From contig JACKNN010000002.1 in NCBI GenBank assembly GCA_024234855.1, positions 496,001 through 560,000 on the forward strand: 64,000 bases of DNA, in the 5' to 3' direction. The position numbers were made by a program, and so were the translations under genes. Origin of the DNA: Pseudomonadales bacterium. Lineage in GTDB: Bacteria; Pseudomonadota; Gammaproteobacteria; Pseudomonadales; Halieaceae. This document shows, one piece after another, positions 1 to 9,114 of the stretch. Under the pieces are notes generated by a model. That model was not told where the DNA came from. It made no database searches and saw nothing but the letters and a program-made list of their open reading frames with translations. Each line of letters begins with the position of its first letter. Position 1 is the first letter of the stretch.

Positions 1-1
1 G

Positions 2-259
2 CGGGACTGCTGCTCGATCGCGGTGCACCGTTTTTTTGAAGACGATTACAGGCCCTACTTCAGCACCATAGAGCCGATTTTTCGCAAGTACCACGGCCGC
101 CCGCACTGGGGCAAACTCAACACCCTGCAGGTGGCGGATTTTCGCAAACTCTACCCGCGCTGGGACGACTTTGCGGCGGTGCGTGCACAGATGGACCCCG
201 GTGGCCGTTTCCTCAATCCTTATCTCGCCGGGCTGTTCGGGCCAGGAGCAAAGCAGTGA
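2..259 (+). CDS. FAD-linked oxidase C-terminus, D-arabinono-1,4-lactone oxidase family (partial)
   Basis: Only the last 85 codons are in the window; the frame is open to the left edge. The visible part has the end of the ALO (D-arabinono-1,4-lactone oxidase) domain: an HRFF segment, then RPHWGK, then a closing RFLNPYLAGLFG. Family members are flavoproteins (VAO fold) that oxidise aldonolactones or related polyols. The FAD-binding domain lies outside the window, so substrate and cofactor linkage cannot be judged. The stop codon overlaps the GTG start of the next gene, so the two are translationally coupled and probably work together. Confidence 0.85.
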   Translation, partial: RDCCSIAVHRFFEDDYRPYFSTIEPIFRKYHGRPHWGKLNTLQVADFRKLYPRWDDFAAVRAQMDPGGRFLNPYLAGLFGPGAKQ

Positions 260-1521
260 AGCGTCGATCCCTGATCATCGGTGGCGCTGCGGCGCTGGGT
301 CTGGGCTGGCTGCTGCGCCCGGGTGAGCGGGGAGCCGATCACAGCCCCTACTTCCGTGACCTCAGTGCCGCGCTGGATACCGCGCAGCTGGCCAAGCCGA
401 CACTGGTGGTGGATCGCAGCCGCCTGTTGGCCAATCTCCAGACCCTGCTCGGCCATGTGGCGGGGCGGTTCGACTACCGTATCGTCGCCAAGTCGTTACC
501 CTCACTGCCGCTGCTGGGCACGGTGATGGAAGCATCCGGCAGCAACCGCCTGATGTTGTTCCACCAGCCCTTCCTCAACCAGGTAGCCCGGCGTTTCCCA
601 CAGGCGGACGTACTGCTGGGCAAGCCCATGCCCGTGGTGGCGGCGCACAACTTCTATCGCCAGTTCGGGGGTGGTGGCTTCGCGCCGGACAAACAGCTGC
701 GCTGGTTGCTTGATACACCGCAGCGCGTCGCCCAGTACGATGTGCTGGCCACTGAACTGGGGCAGGACATGCAGATATGCATCGAACTCGATGTGGGCCT
801 GCACCGGGGCGGTGTGCGCAACGATGAGCAACTGGTGGCCATGCTCGATTTGATCACACAATCAAAGCGCCTGAATTTCTGCGGCTTTATGGGTTATGAA
901 CCGCACATCGTCAAGGTGCCGGTGGGTGATGCGCGCGATTATCGCGACAAAGCCATGGCCGTGTACCAGCACTATATCGATGTCGCCAGAGGACACCTGG
1001 GGTCGCTGTGGCCGCGGGATGTGCTGCTCAACGCCGGCGGCAGCCCCACCTACGAGATGTACGACGAGGGCAGCTATCCCATCAACGAACTGGCGGCGGG
1101 GTCCTGCCTGGTAAAACCCACGGATTTCGACCTGCCCACGCTGGCGGATCACGAGGCGGCCTGCTATATCGCCACGCCGGTGCTCAAGTGCCTCGATACC
1201 CTGGAAATTCCGGGCATCGACCTGGGCGCGGTCCAGTCGCTGTGGGATCCCAACCGGGCCCGCACTTTCTTCACCTACGGCGGCTACTGGAAGGCCCGGC
1301 CCGAGTCTCCCGAGGGACTCATCAACAACGGTCTGTTCGGCCGCTCCACCAACCAGGAGATGCTGAACGGCTCGCGCCGCATTCACCTCAAACCGGATGA
1401 CTGGGTATTTCTGCGTCCCACCCAGAGTGAATTTGTTTTCCTGCAGTTTGGCGCTATAGCCGTGTACGATAAGGGCGCCATTGTCGAGCGGTGGCCTGTC
1501 TTTAGCGAGCAGCCCGCCTGA
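256..1521 (+). CDS. membrane-anchored D-serine dehydratase-like / alanine racemase N-domain protein (DSD1 family)
   Basis: A 421-aa PLP enzyme of fold type III. Residues 1-25 are a twin-Arg-like or hydrophobic anchor (MKRRSLIIGG then a Gly/Ala/Leu stretch), so the protein is likely periplasmic or membrane attached. The alanine-racemase-like barrel begins near residue 45. Lys79 in YRIVAKS is the expected PLP-binding lysine. The C-terminal half resembles the DSD1 domain of D-serine dehydratase and D-threonine aldolase. The start is a GTG overlapping the stop of the upstream oxidase gene. Family members act on D-amino or beta-hydroxy-amino acids; pairing with an ALO-type oxidase is known by genome context, but the reaction is unknown to me. 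Confidence is high for the fold and low for the substrate. Confidence 0.8.
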   Translation: MKRRSLIIGGAAALGLGWLLRPGERGADHSPYFRDLSAALDTAQLAKPTLVVDRSRLLANLQTLLGHVAGRFDYRIVAKSLPSLPLLGTVMEASGSNRLMLFHQPFLNQVARRFPQADVLLGKPMPVVAAHNFYRQFGGGGFAPDKQLRWLLDTPQRVAQYDVLATELGQDMQICIELDVGLHRGGVRNDEQLVAMLDLITQSKRLNFCGFMGYEPHIVKVPVGDARDYRDKAMAVYQHYIDVARGHLGSLWPRDVLLNAGGSPTYEMYDEGSYPINELAAGSCLVKPTDFDLPTLADHEAACYIATPVLKCLDTLEIPGIDLGAVQSLWDPNRARTFFTYGGYWKARPESPEGLINNGLFGRSTNQEMLNGSRRIHLKPDDWVFLRPTQSEFVFLQFGAIAVYDKGAIVERWPVFSEQPA

Positions 1522-1688
1522 AGCACTGGCAGTCGCAATGTATTGCCAGGCATCAGTCGGTTCCGCCCGGTATCAGTGATGACAGGGAGCATTCCGATTG
1601 GCTGCTGTGCTAACCTTTGCCTGGCGGGCGCAAGCTGCCAGAGCGTCCGTTATCATCCAGCGTACCAGGGACTACCGGGAGTGCCATC

Positions 1689-2480
1689 GTGATTGTTGAA
1701 CAAATCTGGACTGGAAACGCCTACCGCAATTTCAACTACCTGATCGCCTGCGCGGAAACCGGCGAGGCCATGGCCGTCGACCCGCTGGACCACGAGAAAT
1801 GCCTGGCCAGGGCGCGGGAACTCGGCTGGGAGATCACCCAGGTGCTGAACACCCACGAACACCCCGATCACACCGGCGGCAACAGTGCGCTGATCGCCGC
1901 GACTGGCGCGCGATTGCTGGCCCATGCCAATGCGCGGGATGCCATTCCCGGTATCGACCAGGGCTTGCAGGCAGGGGATATTGTCAGGGTAGGTAAAACC
2001 GTTGAGCTGGAGGCGCTGGATACGCCCGGGCATACGATGTGCCACATCTGCCTGCTGTCCCACACTGACGAGCCCGCGCTGTTCAGCGGCGATACGCTGT
2101 TCAACGCCGGGGCCGGCAACTGCCATCACGGCGGACACCCGCGACAATTGTATTCGACCTTTTCACAGCAACTTGCCCGTTTGCCGGAGAACACGCTGAT
2201 TTATCCCGGCCACGATTACCTGGCGAATAACCTGGCCTTTACCCTGGATCGGGAGCCGGACAACGCGCGGGCCGGCGAGTTGCTGGAGCGGGCGAAGCAG
2301 CAGGACCCCAGCCGGGCACTGGTATCGAACATGGCGCTGGAACGGCTGATCAACACGTTCATGCGGCTGGACAACCCGTCTGTGATCGCCAGGTTGCGCG
2401 AGGATTTCCCCGACCTGCCCGAGTCACTCGACCCGGGCGAGGTATTCCTGAAATTGCGGGAATTGCGCAACAGCTGGTAG
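1689..2480 (+). CDS. gloB: hydroxyacylglutathione hydrolase-like metallo-beta-lactamase protein (glyoxalase II)
   Basis: 263 aa. It would hydrolyse S-lactoylglutathione to lactate and glutathione in the cytosol, the second step of methylglyoxal detoxification. The metal motif THEHPDH gives His56, His58, Asp60 and His61. GHTMCHIC supplies the next His, FSGDTLF the bridging Asp and YPGHDY the last metal His, followed by the C-terminal glyoxalase II helical part. The frame is open further upstream to 1617, but a GTG at 1689 preceded by GGGAG gives the family-like N-terminus (IVEQIWTGNAYRNFNYLI). It is followed by a convergent CorA-type gene. Other MBL thioesterases are possible but less likely. 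Confidence 0.85.
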   Translation: MIVEQIWTGNAYRNFNYLIACAETGEAMAVDPLDHEKCLARARELGWEITQVLNTHEHPDHTGGNSALIAATGARLLAHANARDAIPGIDQGLQAGDIVRVGKTVELEALDTPGHTMCHICLLSHTDEPALFSGDTLFNAGAGNCHHGGHPRQLYSTFSQQLARLPENTLIYPGHDYLANNLAFTLDREPDNARAGELLERAKQQDPSRALVSNMALERLINTFMRLDNPSVIARLREDFPDLPESLDPGEVFLKLRELRNSW

Positions 2481-2490
2481 GCGCTGCGCG

Positions 2491-3462
2491 CTAGAGCCAC
2501 TTCTTGCGCTTGAACACGTAGACCAGCAGCGCGGCGGTGGACGCCATGGCGGCGAGGGCGAAGAAATAGCCGTGCTCGAGGTGCAGTTCAGGCATATTGT
2601 CGAAATTCATCCCGTACAGCCCTGCGAGGAAACTCAGGGGCACGAAAATCGCCGTGATAATGGTCAGGATTTTCATGGTGGTATTGAGTTCGTGCGAGCT
2701 GATCGAGATATAGCCCTCGACCAGGTCGCCGCAGATTTCGTAATACATGCTGGTCAGGCTGAACAAACGCTCGCAGCGTTCCAGCAGGATGCGCCACAGG
2801 TGCCGGTTTTCGGTCGTGCCACTGCCCAGGAATTTCGGTTCCTCATCCAGTATTTCCTGCATGAGTCGGTGGTGATAGTTGAAAATCCGCCGCAACTTGC
2901 GCAGTTCGGAACGGTAGCCCACCAGCTCGGCCATGACGCTGTCGGAGGGTCGGCTAAGCAGGCAGTCCTCCAGCTCTCCCAGGTGTTCCTCGAATTCCAG
3001 GATCTTGTTCAGGTAGCGATCTGAAGCGTAGTCCATGACCATCAGGGCCAGGCGATGTGGCACGACCGGTGGGACGCCACTGATTGTTTCCTGCCACAGC
3101 CTGTTAATGCTGAGGGATTCACCGCGATGGATCGTAACCAGGTAATCCTCGCCAACGAACAGGCCGATCTGCTGCGGCGTCAGCACCAGCTGGTCGTCGA
3201 GCTGGATAATGCCGCGGAACAGGATAAAGGTATTTTCCGCGAATTCCTGTACTTTCGGTGGCTGTCGCTCGCGTTCGATCTCGGTGATGGCGAGGTCGTG
3301 ACAGCCCAGCGCCCTGATTTTCTCGCGCATGGCAGTCGACAGATGGCCCTCTATGTCCAGCCACAGCCTGCCGCTGTGTTCGGCCTGCCACTGATCCAGC
3401 AGCGTTTCGTCGCCGTGGTGAACCTGGCCGTCTGCGCCCAGCAATTTTGTCCGTGCTTTCAT
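2491..3462 (-). CDS. CorA-family divalent cation transporter (ZntB-like)
   Basis: About 323 aa from the ATG at 3462; an in-frame ATG at 3525 would add 21 residues, and neither start has a strong ribosome-binding site. The protein is an inner-membrane channel of the CorA/ZntB class: a long soluble N-terminal funnel, a coiled-coil stretch near residues 200-250, then two C-terminal membrane helices. The first helix ends with the GMN signature (YGMNF) and the second ends in KRKKWL. After GMN the sequence is FDNMPEL rather than the MPEL-type loop directly after GMN, which suits the ZntB-like branch. It may move Mg2+ or Zn2+; the sequence does not settle which. Confidence 0.85.
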   Translation of the reverse strand: MKARTKLLGADGQVHHGDETLLDQWQAEHSGRLWLDIEGHLSTAMREKIRALGCHDLAITEIERERQPPKVQEFAENTFILFRGIIQLDDQLVLTPQQIGLFVGEDYLVTIHRGESLSINRLWQETISGVPPVVPHRLALMVMDYASDRYLNKILEFEEHLGELEDCLLSRPSDSVMAELVGYRSELRKLRRIFNYHHRLMQEILDEEPKFLGSGTTENRHLWRILLERCERLFSLTSMYYEICGDLVEGYISISSHELNTTMKILTIITAIFVPLSFLAGLYGMNFDNMPELHLEHGYFFALAAMASTAALLVYVFKRKKWL

Positions 3463-3726
3463 GCCGTCTATCCGCCGCTGTGTCGACTGTTTATCGCCGT
3501 GTAAGAGTAATGCCAGGCTCATCATAGCACTGGAGTCCGCGCCGTAGTGACAGCGATGTCTCACCTGTCTGCCGGGGGCTGCCCCGGCTGGAGCGGGGCC
3601 GGGCAGGCGCTGGCGTCACCGCCGCGGCTGCCCTGGCGGGCACGTCGCTGCCCAAGCGGGCTTTTCGATGCTATATTGACGCCTTTTTCTGCGGGGAGCC
3701 TCCCCCCTCACGGCGGTAAAACGGAT

Positions 3727-4788
3727 ATGCCCATGAGTACCAGTACAGACGACCTGCGGATTCGCGGGACCAACCAACTGATTTCACCCGAGCAGTTGAT
3801 CGCAGAGATCAGCGTCAGCGATCGGGCGGCCGAAACAGTGGCCAATGCGCGCCAGGCTATCCACCGTATATTGACGGGGGAGGATGATCGCCTGCTGGTT
3901 ATTGTCGGGCCGTGCTCCATTCACGATCCCGCCGCTGCCAGGGAATACGCCGGCCTGCTCAAAGCGGCGGCCGACAAGCTCAGTGCCGACGTGTTCGTGG
4001 TGATGCGTGTCTATTTCGAAAAGCCCCGGACCACCGTGGGCTGGAAAGGCCTGATCAACGACCCCGACCTCAATAATACCTTCCAGATCAACAAGGGGCT
4101 GCACCTGGCACGGCAACTGTTGCTGGACCTGGCAGACCTGGGCCTGCCGGCGGGAACGGAATACCTGGACCTGATCAGTCCCCAGTACTATGCCGACCTC
4201 GTTTCCTGGGGGGCTATCGGCGCGCGCACGACGGAAAGCCAGACCCATCGGGAGCTGGCCTCGGGCCTGTCGTGCCCGGTGGGTTTCAAGAACGCCACGG
4301 ACGGGGATATCCAGGTGGCGGTCGACGCTATCAGGTCGGCCTCCCAGCCCCATCATTTTTTGTCGGTCACCAAGCAGGGCCACTCCGCCATTTTCCAGAC
4401 TGCCGGCAACGAGGACTGCCACGTCATCCTGCGCGGCGGCAAGCACCCGAATTACGATATGTTTTCAGTGGACGACGCCAGTGCGCTGTTGGCGAAAGCG
4501 GGGCTGGCGGCACGTATCATGATCGATGCCAGTCACGCCAACAGCCGCAAGATCCCCGCTCGCCAGATCGACGTGGCCAGTGATGTTGCCACCCAGGTAG
4601 CCCGGGGCAGCCGCAGTATTTTCGGCCTCATGCTGGAGAGCAACCTGGTGGAGGGGCGCCAGGACGTGGTCGCCGGGCGGGCGCTGACATACGGCCAGAG
4701 TATTACCGATCCCTGCATGAACTGGCAGGATACCGAATCACTGTTGCAGGAGCTGGCCACCGCGGTGCGCCTGCGCCGGCAGAGATAG
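3727..4788 (+). CDS. aroG: 3-deoxy-7-phosphoheptulonate (DAHP) synthase, class I
   Basis: 353 aa, matching the AroF/G/H family. It condenses phosphoenolpyruvate and erythrose 4-phosphate in the first step of the shikimate pathway. Visible motifs include GPCSIHDP (PEP-binding loop), RVYFEKPRTTVGWKG, GARTTESQTHRELASG and MIDASHANS, all typical of the enterobacterial-type class I enzymes. The reading frame extends upstream to 3547, but that extension is low-complexity and unlike the family; the ATG at 3727 (MPMSTSTDD) fits. The isozyme, and therefore which aromatic amino acid inhibits it, cannot be assigned from sequence alone. It is 5 bases from the next gene, so the two may be co-transcribed. 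Confidence 0.93.
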   Translation: MPMSTSTDDLRIRGTNQLISPEQLIAEISVSDRAAETVANARQAIHRILTGEDDRLLVIVGPCSIHDPAAAREYAGLLKAAADKLSADVFVVMRVYFEKPRTTVGWKGLINDPDLNNTFQINKGLHLARQLLLDLADLGLPAGTEYLDLISPQYYADLVSWGAIGARTTESQTHRELASGLSCPVGFKNATDGDIQVAVDAIRSASQPHHFLSVTKQGHSAIFQTAGNEDCHVILRGGKHPNYDMFSVDDASALLAKAGLAARIMIDASHANSRKIPARQIDVASDVATQVARGSRSIFGLMLESNLVEGRQDVVAGRALTYGQSITDPCMNWQDTESLLQELATAVRLRRQR

Positions 4789-4793
4789 CCGCC

Positions 4794-5651
4794 ATGCATC
4801 TCGGGTTCAGTTCGATGAATACGGCGGAGGATCCCGCACCGGACCTGCTGGCCCGCACGCTGGAGGAGGCCGGCTTCGAGTCACTTTGGTACGGCGAGCA
4901 CAGCCACATACCGGTCTCGCGCCTGACACCGTACCCGGCCGGAGGCGAGCTGCCCGCGCCGTATCGCAGGATGATGGACCCCTACGTGTCGCTGATGGCG
5001 GCTGCCGCCGTGACCAGCCGCTTAAAGCTCGGCACCGGCATTGCGCTGTTGCTGGAACGGGAGCTGTTTTCCCAGGCGAAGACTATCGCCACTCTGGATC
5101 GCCTGTCCAACGGTCGCCTGCTGATCGGCTGCGGTGTCGGCTGGAACGAGGAGGAGTTCATCAATGCCACCCGGCTGCCCTGGCACCGGCGTTACCTGGC
5201 CATGCGGGAGACCGTGCTGGCCCAGCGGGTCCTGTTCACCGACGCCGAACCCGAATACCACGGTGAGCTTATCGATTTCGACCCGGTCTGGCTGGAGCCC
5301 AAGCCGGCCCGGCCCGGCGGCCCGCCGGTGATTTTTGGCGCCATGGGTCCGCTGGGCGTCAGGCACGCCGCCAGCTGGGCCGACGGCTGGATGCCGGTGG
5401 ATGTGGCCCTGCCGGACGTGGCTCGCGCCGTTGCGGATTTTCGCCAGCTGCTGCGCGACAACGATCGCAACCCGGACAATGTGGAGATCACCCTTGTGGT
5501 CATGTCAGCGGTGACGGCAGACCTGCTCAAGTCCTACCGGGACGTCGGTATCGATCGCTGCAATATTGGTGTAGGCATGCAGAACTGGGATAAGCCGGAG
5601 GTGGTCATGCCCATGATTGAGCAGTTCTCAAAACTGATCCCCGATCTGTAG
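4794..5651 (+). CDS. LLM-class flavin-dependent oxidoreductase (TIGR03619-like)
   Basis: 285 aa, luciferase-like (bacterial luciferase/F420-dependent) TIM-barrel oxidoreductase. Typical features are the N-terminal LGFSSMNT strand, SLWYGEHSHIP, KLGTGIALLLERE, SNGRLLIGCGVGWNEEEF, and a C-terminal adenylated-flavin pocket region with GWMPVDVAL. Members use F420 or FMN to oxidise or reduce a small substrate; the substrate is unknown here. It lies just downstream of the DAHP synthase and may be transcribed from the same promoter, although no functional link is obvious. A second paralogue is encoded at 19216-20079 on the other strand. Confidence 0.85.
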   Translation: MHLGFSSMNTAEDPAPDLLARTLEEAGFESLWYGEHSHIPVSRLTPYPAGGELPAPYRRMMDPYVSLMAAAAVTSRLKLGTGIALLLERELFSQAKTIATLDRLSNGRLLIGCGVGWNEEEFINATRLPWHRRYLAMRETVLAQRVLFTDAEPEYHGELIDFDPVWLEPKPARPGGPPVIFGAMGPLGVRHAASWADGWMPVDVALPDVARAVADFRQLLRDNDRNPDNVEITLVVMSAVTADLLKSYRDVGIDRCNIGVGMQNWDKPEVVMPMIEQFSKLIPDL

Positions 5652-5725
5652 GGCGGCAGCTGCCCGGCCGCAGCGCGAGCCGTGCCTGCCACTGCCTGTG
5701 GTAGCCGACAGGTACAACACCCGCT

Positions 5726-6820
5726 TTAAACCTCCACCTCCCCGATAGGCGTCTGCTCCATCCAGCTGTTGAACAGCTTGTACCAGATTGCCAGCACCAC
5801 CGCGCCGGCGAACAGGCCTATGATGCCGGCGGTAATCATGCCGCCTATCGCCCCCATCAGGATGATCGGCATGGGGATGTCCACACCGCGCCCCATGAGC
5901 AGCGGCTTGAGGAAGGTATCACTGATGCCCGCCACGACCATCCACACGGTGAAAATGATGGCGGGGGTGGTGTCGTAATGGCTGAAGGCGTAAATGAGAA
6001 TGGGGGCCACCACCAGGATGGTGGGCAACTGGGCGATGGCCAGGAACAGGATCAGGGCCGACCAGATGGGCGCGCCCGGAATACCCAGGGTGAACAGGCC
6101 GATGGCGCACAGTGTCGCCTGAATGACCGCTATTCCCACCACGCCCTGCAATACGCTACGCACGGTCGCAACGCACATGTGTGCCCAGTCGCCCCCGGGA
6201 TTGACCCCACCCAGGCGGACGAAGAGGCGGTGTGCGGTGCTGGCAGACACATCCGCGTAGGCCATGAAACCACCGGCAATGACCAGGGAAATCACGAACA
6301 TCAGCACACTCACCAGGCCGGCGCCGAGGGTGCTGGCGGTTTGCGCTGCTATGGATTTGAGGCGCGGCGCGGTCTGGACGATCGCGTCCTGCAGGTTGTT
6401 ATGGGCCAGCGTCCACACCGCATGGATTTGTTCGCCCACCAGTGGCCAATGGGCGACCTTGTCACTGGGTCCCGGTATCTGCAGTTCCCCGCTGTTCAAG
6501 CGCTGGGTAATGGACCTGGCCGTTCGTACCAGGGCTTCAGTCAGGTCATAGCAGGGCAGCACCAGGATAAGGATCAGGGCCACGGTCACCAGGGTGGCCG
6601 CCAGCTTGCGGTGCCCCCCCAGCCAGCCCTCAAGGGTGCGGGTAAGCGGGAACGCCGCGATAGCGATAATGCCACCCCAGGCCAGCGGGATCAGGAAGGG
6701 TCGGATGATATCGTAGGTCATCAGTAACAGCAGGAATATGAGACCTATCCGCAGGGCGGCCTCCACCATATTGCGCACAAACAGGGTGTCGAATCCTTTG
6801 TTGGTCAGCTTCGGTTCCAT
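5726..6820 (-). CDS. AI-2E / PerM family transporter
   Basis: 364 aa integral inner-membrane protein. Hydrophobic helices cluster at residues about 20-60 and 70-90, then a soluble segment (about 100-160), then four or more helices to the end. The late IILMGAIGGM..GIIGLFAGAVVLAI segment is the family hallmark. PerM/AI-2E proteins are exporters or antiporters; TqsA exports autoinducer 2 in E. coli while others move Na+/H+, so the name should not be taken as proof of AI-2 transport. It is convergent with the LLM oxidoreductase gene; the 74 bases between them show no clear terminator. Confidence 0.85.
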   Translation of the reverse strand: MEPKLTNKGFDTLFVRNMVEAALRIGLIFLLLLMTYDIIRPFLIPLAWGGIIAIAAFPLTRTLEGWLGGHRKLAATLVTVALILILVLPCYDLTEALVRTARSITQRLNSGELQIPGPSDKVAHWPLVGEQIHAVWTLAHNNLQDAIVQTAPRLKSIAAQTASTLGAGLVSVLMFVISLVIAGGFMAYADVSASTAHRLFVRLGGVNPGGDWAHMCVATVRSVLQGVVGIAVIQATLCAIGLFTLGIPGAPIWSALILFLAIAQLPTILVVAPILIYAFSHYDTTPAIIFTVWMVVAGISDTFLKPLLMGRGVDIPMPIILMGAIGGMITAGIIGLFAGAVVLAIWYKLFNSWMEQTPIGEVEV

Positions 6821-6938
6821 GGCTATCCCCCGGGTCGGTGCGCTATGTTACCTGATGCAGGAAGCGCCGGCTAACGGTCTGGGTATTATCTCCCTGCGAG
6901 CAGTTGATTGCGCAGGGCGAATCAGCGGGGCATGCGTG

Positions 6939-7964
6939 TTAGAAATCGTAGCCCAGGCCGGTCGTCACTCCGTAATCCACGCCGCTGTCTCCCTCGGCCC
7001 TGTTATCGTAGGTGCCGTACGCGGAGATATCGTAGAAAAAATCCTCGACTATTTCCCAGCGCAGGCTCAGGTCCGAGCTGCTTCTTACCCTCCCACTCTC
7101 GGTGATACTGGGATACAGGTTCAGGCTGAAGTCCAGGTGCAGTTCCGGCGTGTTGAAGCGCCAGGCCTCGTAGCGGGACGTCAGGTACAGCTCCAGATTC
7201 TGGTCGGTCCCCTCGCTCTTGTTGTCCTCGGTTATCACCTGTAACCCGGCCACTCCCACCAGGCGATTCCGGTAGGTGTCGAGGAAATGGCGGCCGAATC
7301 CGGCACCCACGCCCAGTCGATAGTTCAAGTCCAGTTCGTCGTTCTGCTCATAATTGCCCTGGAAGGATCGGAACACGCCCTCGCGCCTGGTCCACACAGC
7401 CCGGTCAATGTCGACCTTGCTGCTACTGGAGGCCTCGTCATCGGAGTCTGTTAAATTGGAGCGGGCATCCAGTCTGCTGCGACTCTTCTCATCCTCGTAG
7501 GCGATATTGGCCTTGACGCTCGTCTGGGTCAGGGAGTTGGCCCGGGTGTAGGAATAACCCGCGGAGAAATAGGCGTCGATACGGTCGATAATATTGCTCG
7601 CGATGGGCCTGATCCGCACAACTTTCAGCCACTCAAGGTCTTTTTTGTCACCCAGTTCGGCGACGATAAGCTGTCCTGGGCGGGTTGAATCATCGACCGA
7701 GCCGAAGTGGCGTACGCCGCTGCTGAGCTGGAATTCGTAGAAAAATTCACTGTCGATACTGGCGATTTCCTGCCACTCGATATTGACGGTACCCATCGAA
7801 TCGGTGCTCAGCTTCAGGATGCCACCCTCGAGCTGCTTGATCTCGCCGGTGAGCCTGTCGCCGTTATACAAGGTCACGATATCCGTTTTGGGATGGGCGA
7901 TGGCGTTCGGGCTGGCCAGGTACAGGGGCAGTAAGATGAGGGCAAGTAATCGTTTTATGTTCAC
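6939..7964 (-). CDS. DUF481 (YdiY-like) outer-membrane protein
   Basis: 341 aa. A GTG at 7964 starts a signal peptide (NIKRLLALILLPLYLASPNAIA, cleavage after AIA near residue 23). The frame is open further upstream, but that part does not resemble a secreted protein. An N-terminal small beta domain (IVTLYNGDRLTGEIKQLEGG) recalls the SH3-like prefix common in this family. It is followed by alternating beta-strands rich in Tyr and Arg, ending in aromatic Phe (GLGYDF), as expected for a beta-barrel inserted by the BAM complex. The role is unknown; DUF481 genes are often salt- or acid-induced. It is transcribed away from the AraC gene's end. Confidence 0.8.
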   Translation of the reverse strand: MNIKRLLALILLPLYLASPNAIAHPKTDIVTLYNGDRLTGEIKQLEGGILKLSTDSMGTVNIEWQEIASIDSEFFYEFQLSSGVRHFGSVDDSTRPGQLIVAELGDKKDLEWLKVVRIRPIASNIIDRIDAYFSAGYSYTRANSLTQTSVKANIAYEDEKSRSRLDARSNLTDSDDEASSSSKVDIDRAVWTRREGVFRSFQGNYEQNDELDLNYRLGVGAGFGRHFLDTYRNRLVGVAGLQVITEDNKSEGTDQNLELYLTSRYEAWRFNTPELHLDFSLNLYPSITESGRVRSSSDLSLRWEIVEDFFYDISAYGTYDNRAEGDSGVDYGVTTGLGYDF

Positions 7965-8088
7965 GTCAGGTTCCGTCCGGCACGCTGTATGCGCAGGCTT
8001 TGCAGCGGCGATAATAAAGGATTTCCGCGGTATTTTCCCTTGCGCCGTTGAGTGCTCCGCGACCTGGCGCCGCGTGCGGCAGTCGTGC

Positions 8089-8991
8089 TCAATCCCTCTT
8101 ATGGTGTCCCACTGAAGCGGTTTGGGGCTGCAACTGGTTGCGATACTCCGCCGGCGTGCTGGCGTGGGCAGTGCCGAAACAGGCGGTAAAGTGGCTCTGG
8201 CTGCTGAACCCGCATTCATCGGCGATGCGGGCTATAGGCAGTTGCGTGGTAGCCAGTAGTTTGCGCGCTTCCTCCAGTCGCGTGGCCAACACGTAGCGGT
8301 GTGGGGGGGTGCCCATTGCTTCCTGAAACAACCGGCGAAAATGCGTAATGCTCACCCCCGCCAGCGCGGCCAGCGTCGCCACCGACAGATCCTCCCCCAG
8401 ATGGTCGCGAATATGGGCGAGTACCGATTGCAGCCGGTTGAAGTGGATGTGACGGGGATTGAAACCACCGGTTTCGGGGGTGGTGAGGACGCGGTAGATC
8501 TGTTCCAGCATCAGCGGCGCCAACAGGGACATGAAGCGCTCGTCACCCCGTCGCCCCTTGTGCAATTCGTTTACCAGCTGATGCGCCAGGGCGCTCACCA
8601 GGGCGTCGCCGAAAAGTATGGGCTCCCGGGCCTTGGCCGCGAGCAACCGCAGGCGCTCGGTGATACCGTCGGTGCGGTCGGGAAAGTAAAACACAGCGAA
8701 ATCCACGGTGCCTGCGTAATGCCAGTGCGTGGGGCAGTTGGCTGGCACCAGCAGCGACTGGCTGGGCAATGTGCTGCTGCGCCAGGCGCCGTTTTCGCCT
8801 TCCCGCACCCGGGCGCCGCCAAATTGCGTCACCAGCGCCGCGCGGGACATACCTGACACGGTTCGCTCAATATTCTGGAACACATAGTGCTCCACGTAGA
8901 GCGCGGACATCCCCCGCGTTGACCCGCCTACCACGCCGTCTGCCAGCGGGGTACTGCCCAGCTCCCGGCGGACCTGTTGCCAATTTTGCAT
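8089..8991 (-). CDS. AraC-family transcriptional regulator
   Basis: 300 aa from the ATG at 8991; a TTG at 9018 would add nine residues. The N-terminal half is an AraC_binding_2-type cupin-like domain (WRSSTLPSQSLLVPANCPTHWHYAG). The C-terminal 100 residues carry the two helix-turn-helix motifs: LSVATLAALAGVSITHFRRLF and LPIARIADECGFSSQSHFTACF, the latter matching the AraC signature. It is divergent from the acyl-CoA dehydrogenase operon starting at 9115, so regulation of that operon is the likely job (inference from position). A TTGACA element at 9012-9017 sits in the shared intergenic region. Confidence 0.9.
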   Translation of the reverse strand: MQNWQQVRRELGSTPLADGVVGGSTRGMSALYVEHYVFQNIERTVSGMSRAALVTQFGGARVREGENGAWRSSTLPSQSLLVPANCPTHWHYAGTVDFAVFYFPDRTDGITERLRLLAAKAREPILFGDALVSALAHQLVNELHKGRRGDERFMSLLAPLMLEQIYRVLTTPETGGFNPRHIHFNRLQSVLAHIRDHLGEDLSVATLAALAGVSITHFRRLFQEAMGTPPHRYVLATRLEEARKLLATTQLPIARIADECGFSSQSHFTACFGTAHASTPAEYRNQLQPQTASVGHHKRD

Positions 8992-9114
8992 AGAATGTCC
9001 ATGGGCGTTTTTTGACAAAGATACGCCTTATTTCTGCAAGATGAAATTCCTGCCGCAACCTAGACTCGGTTCAGGCCTGTAGCCCGATAACGACACAGAT
9101 CAACGGAGATAGGA

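Noticed and set aside
4794..5651. Operon with aroG suggesting a role of the LLM oxidoreductase in aromatic amino acid metabolism.
   Set aside because: Only closeness (5 bases) supports it; no conserved link is known to me.
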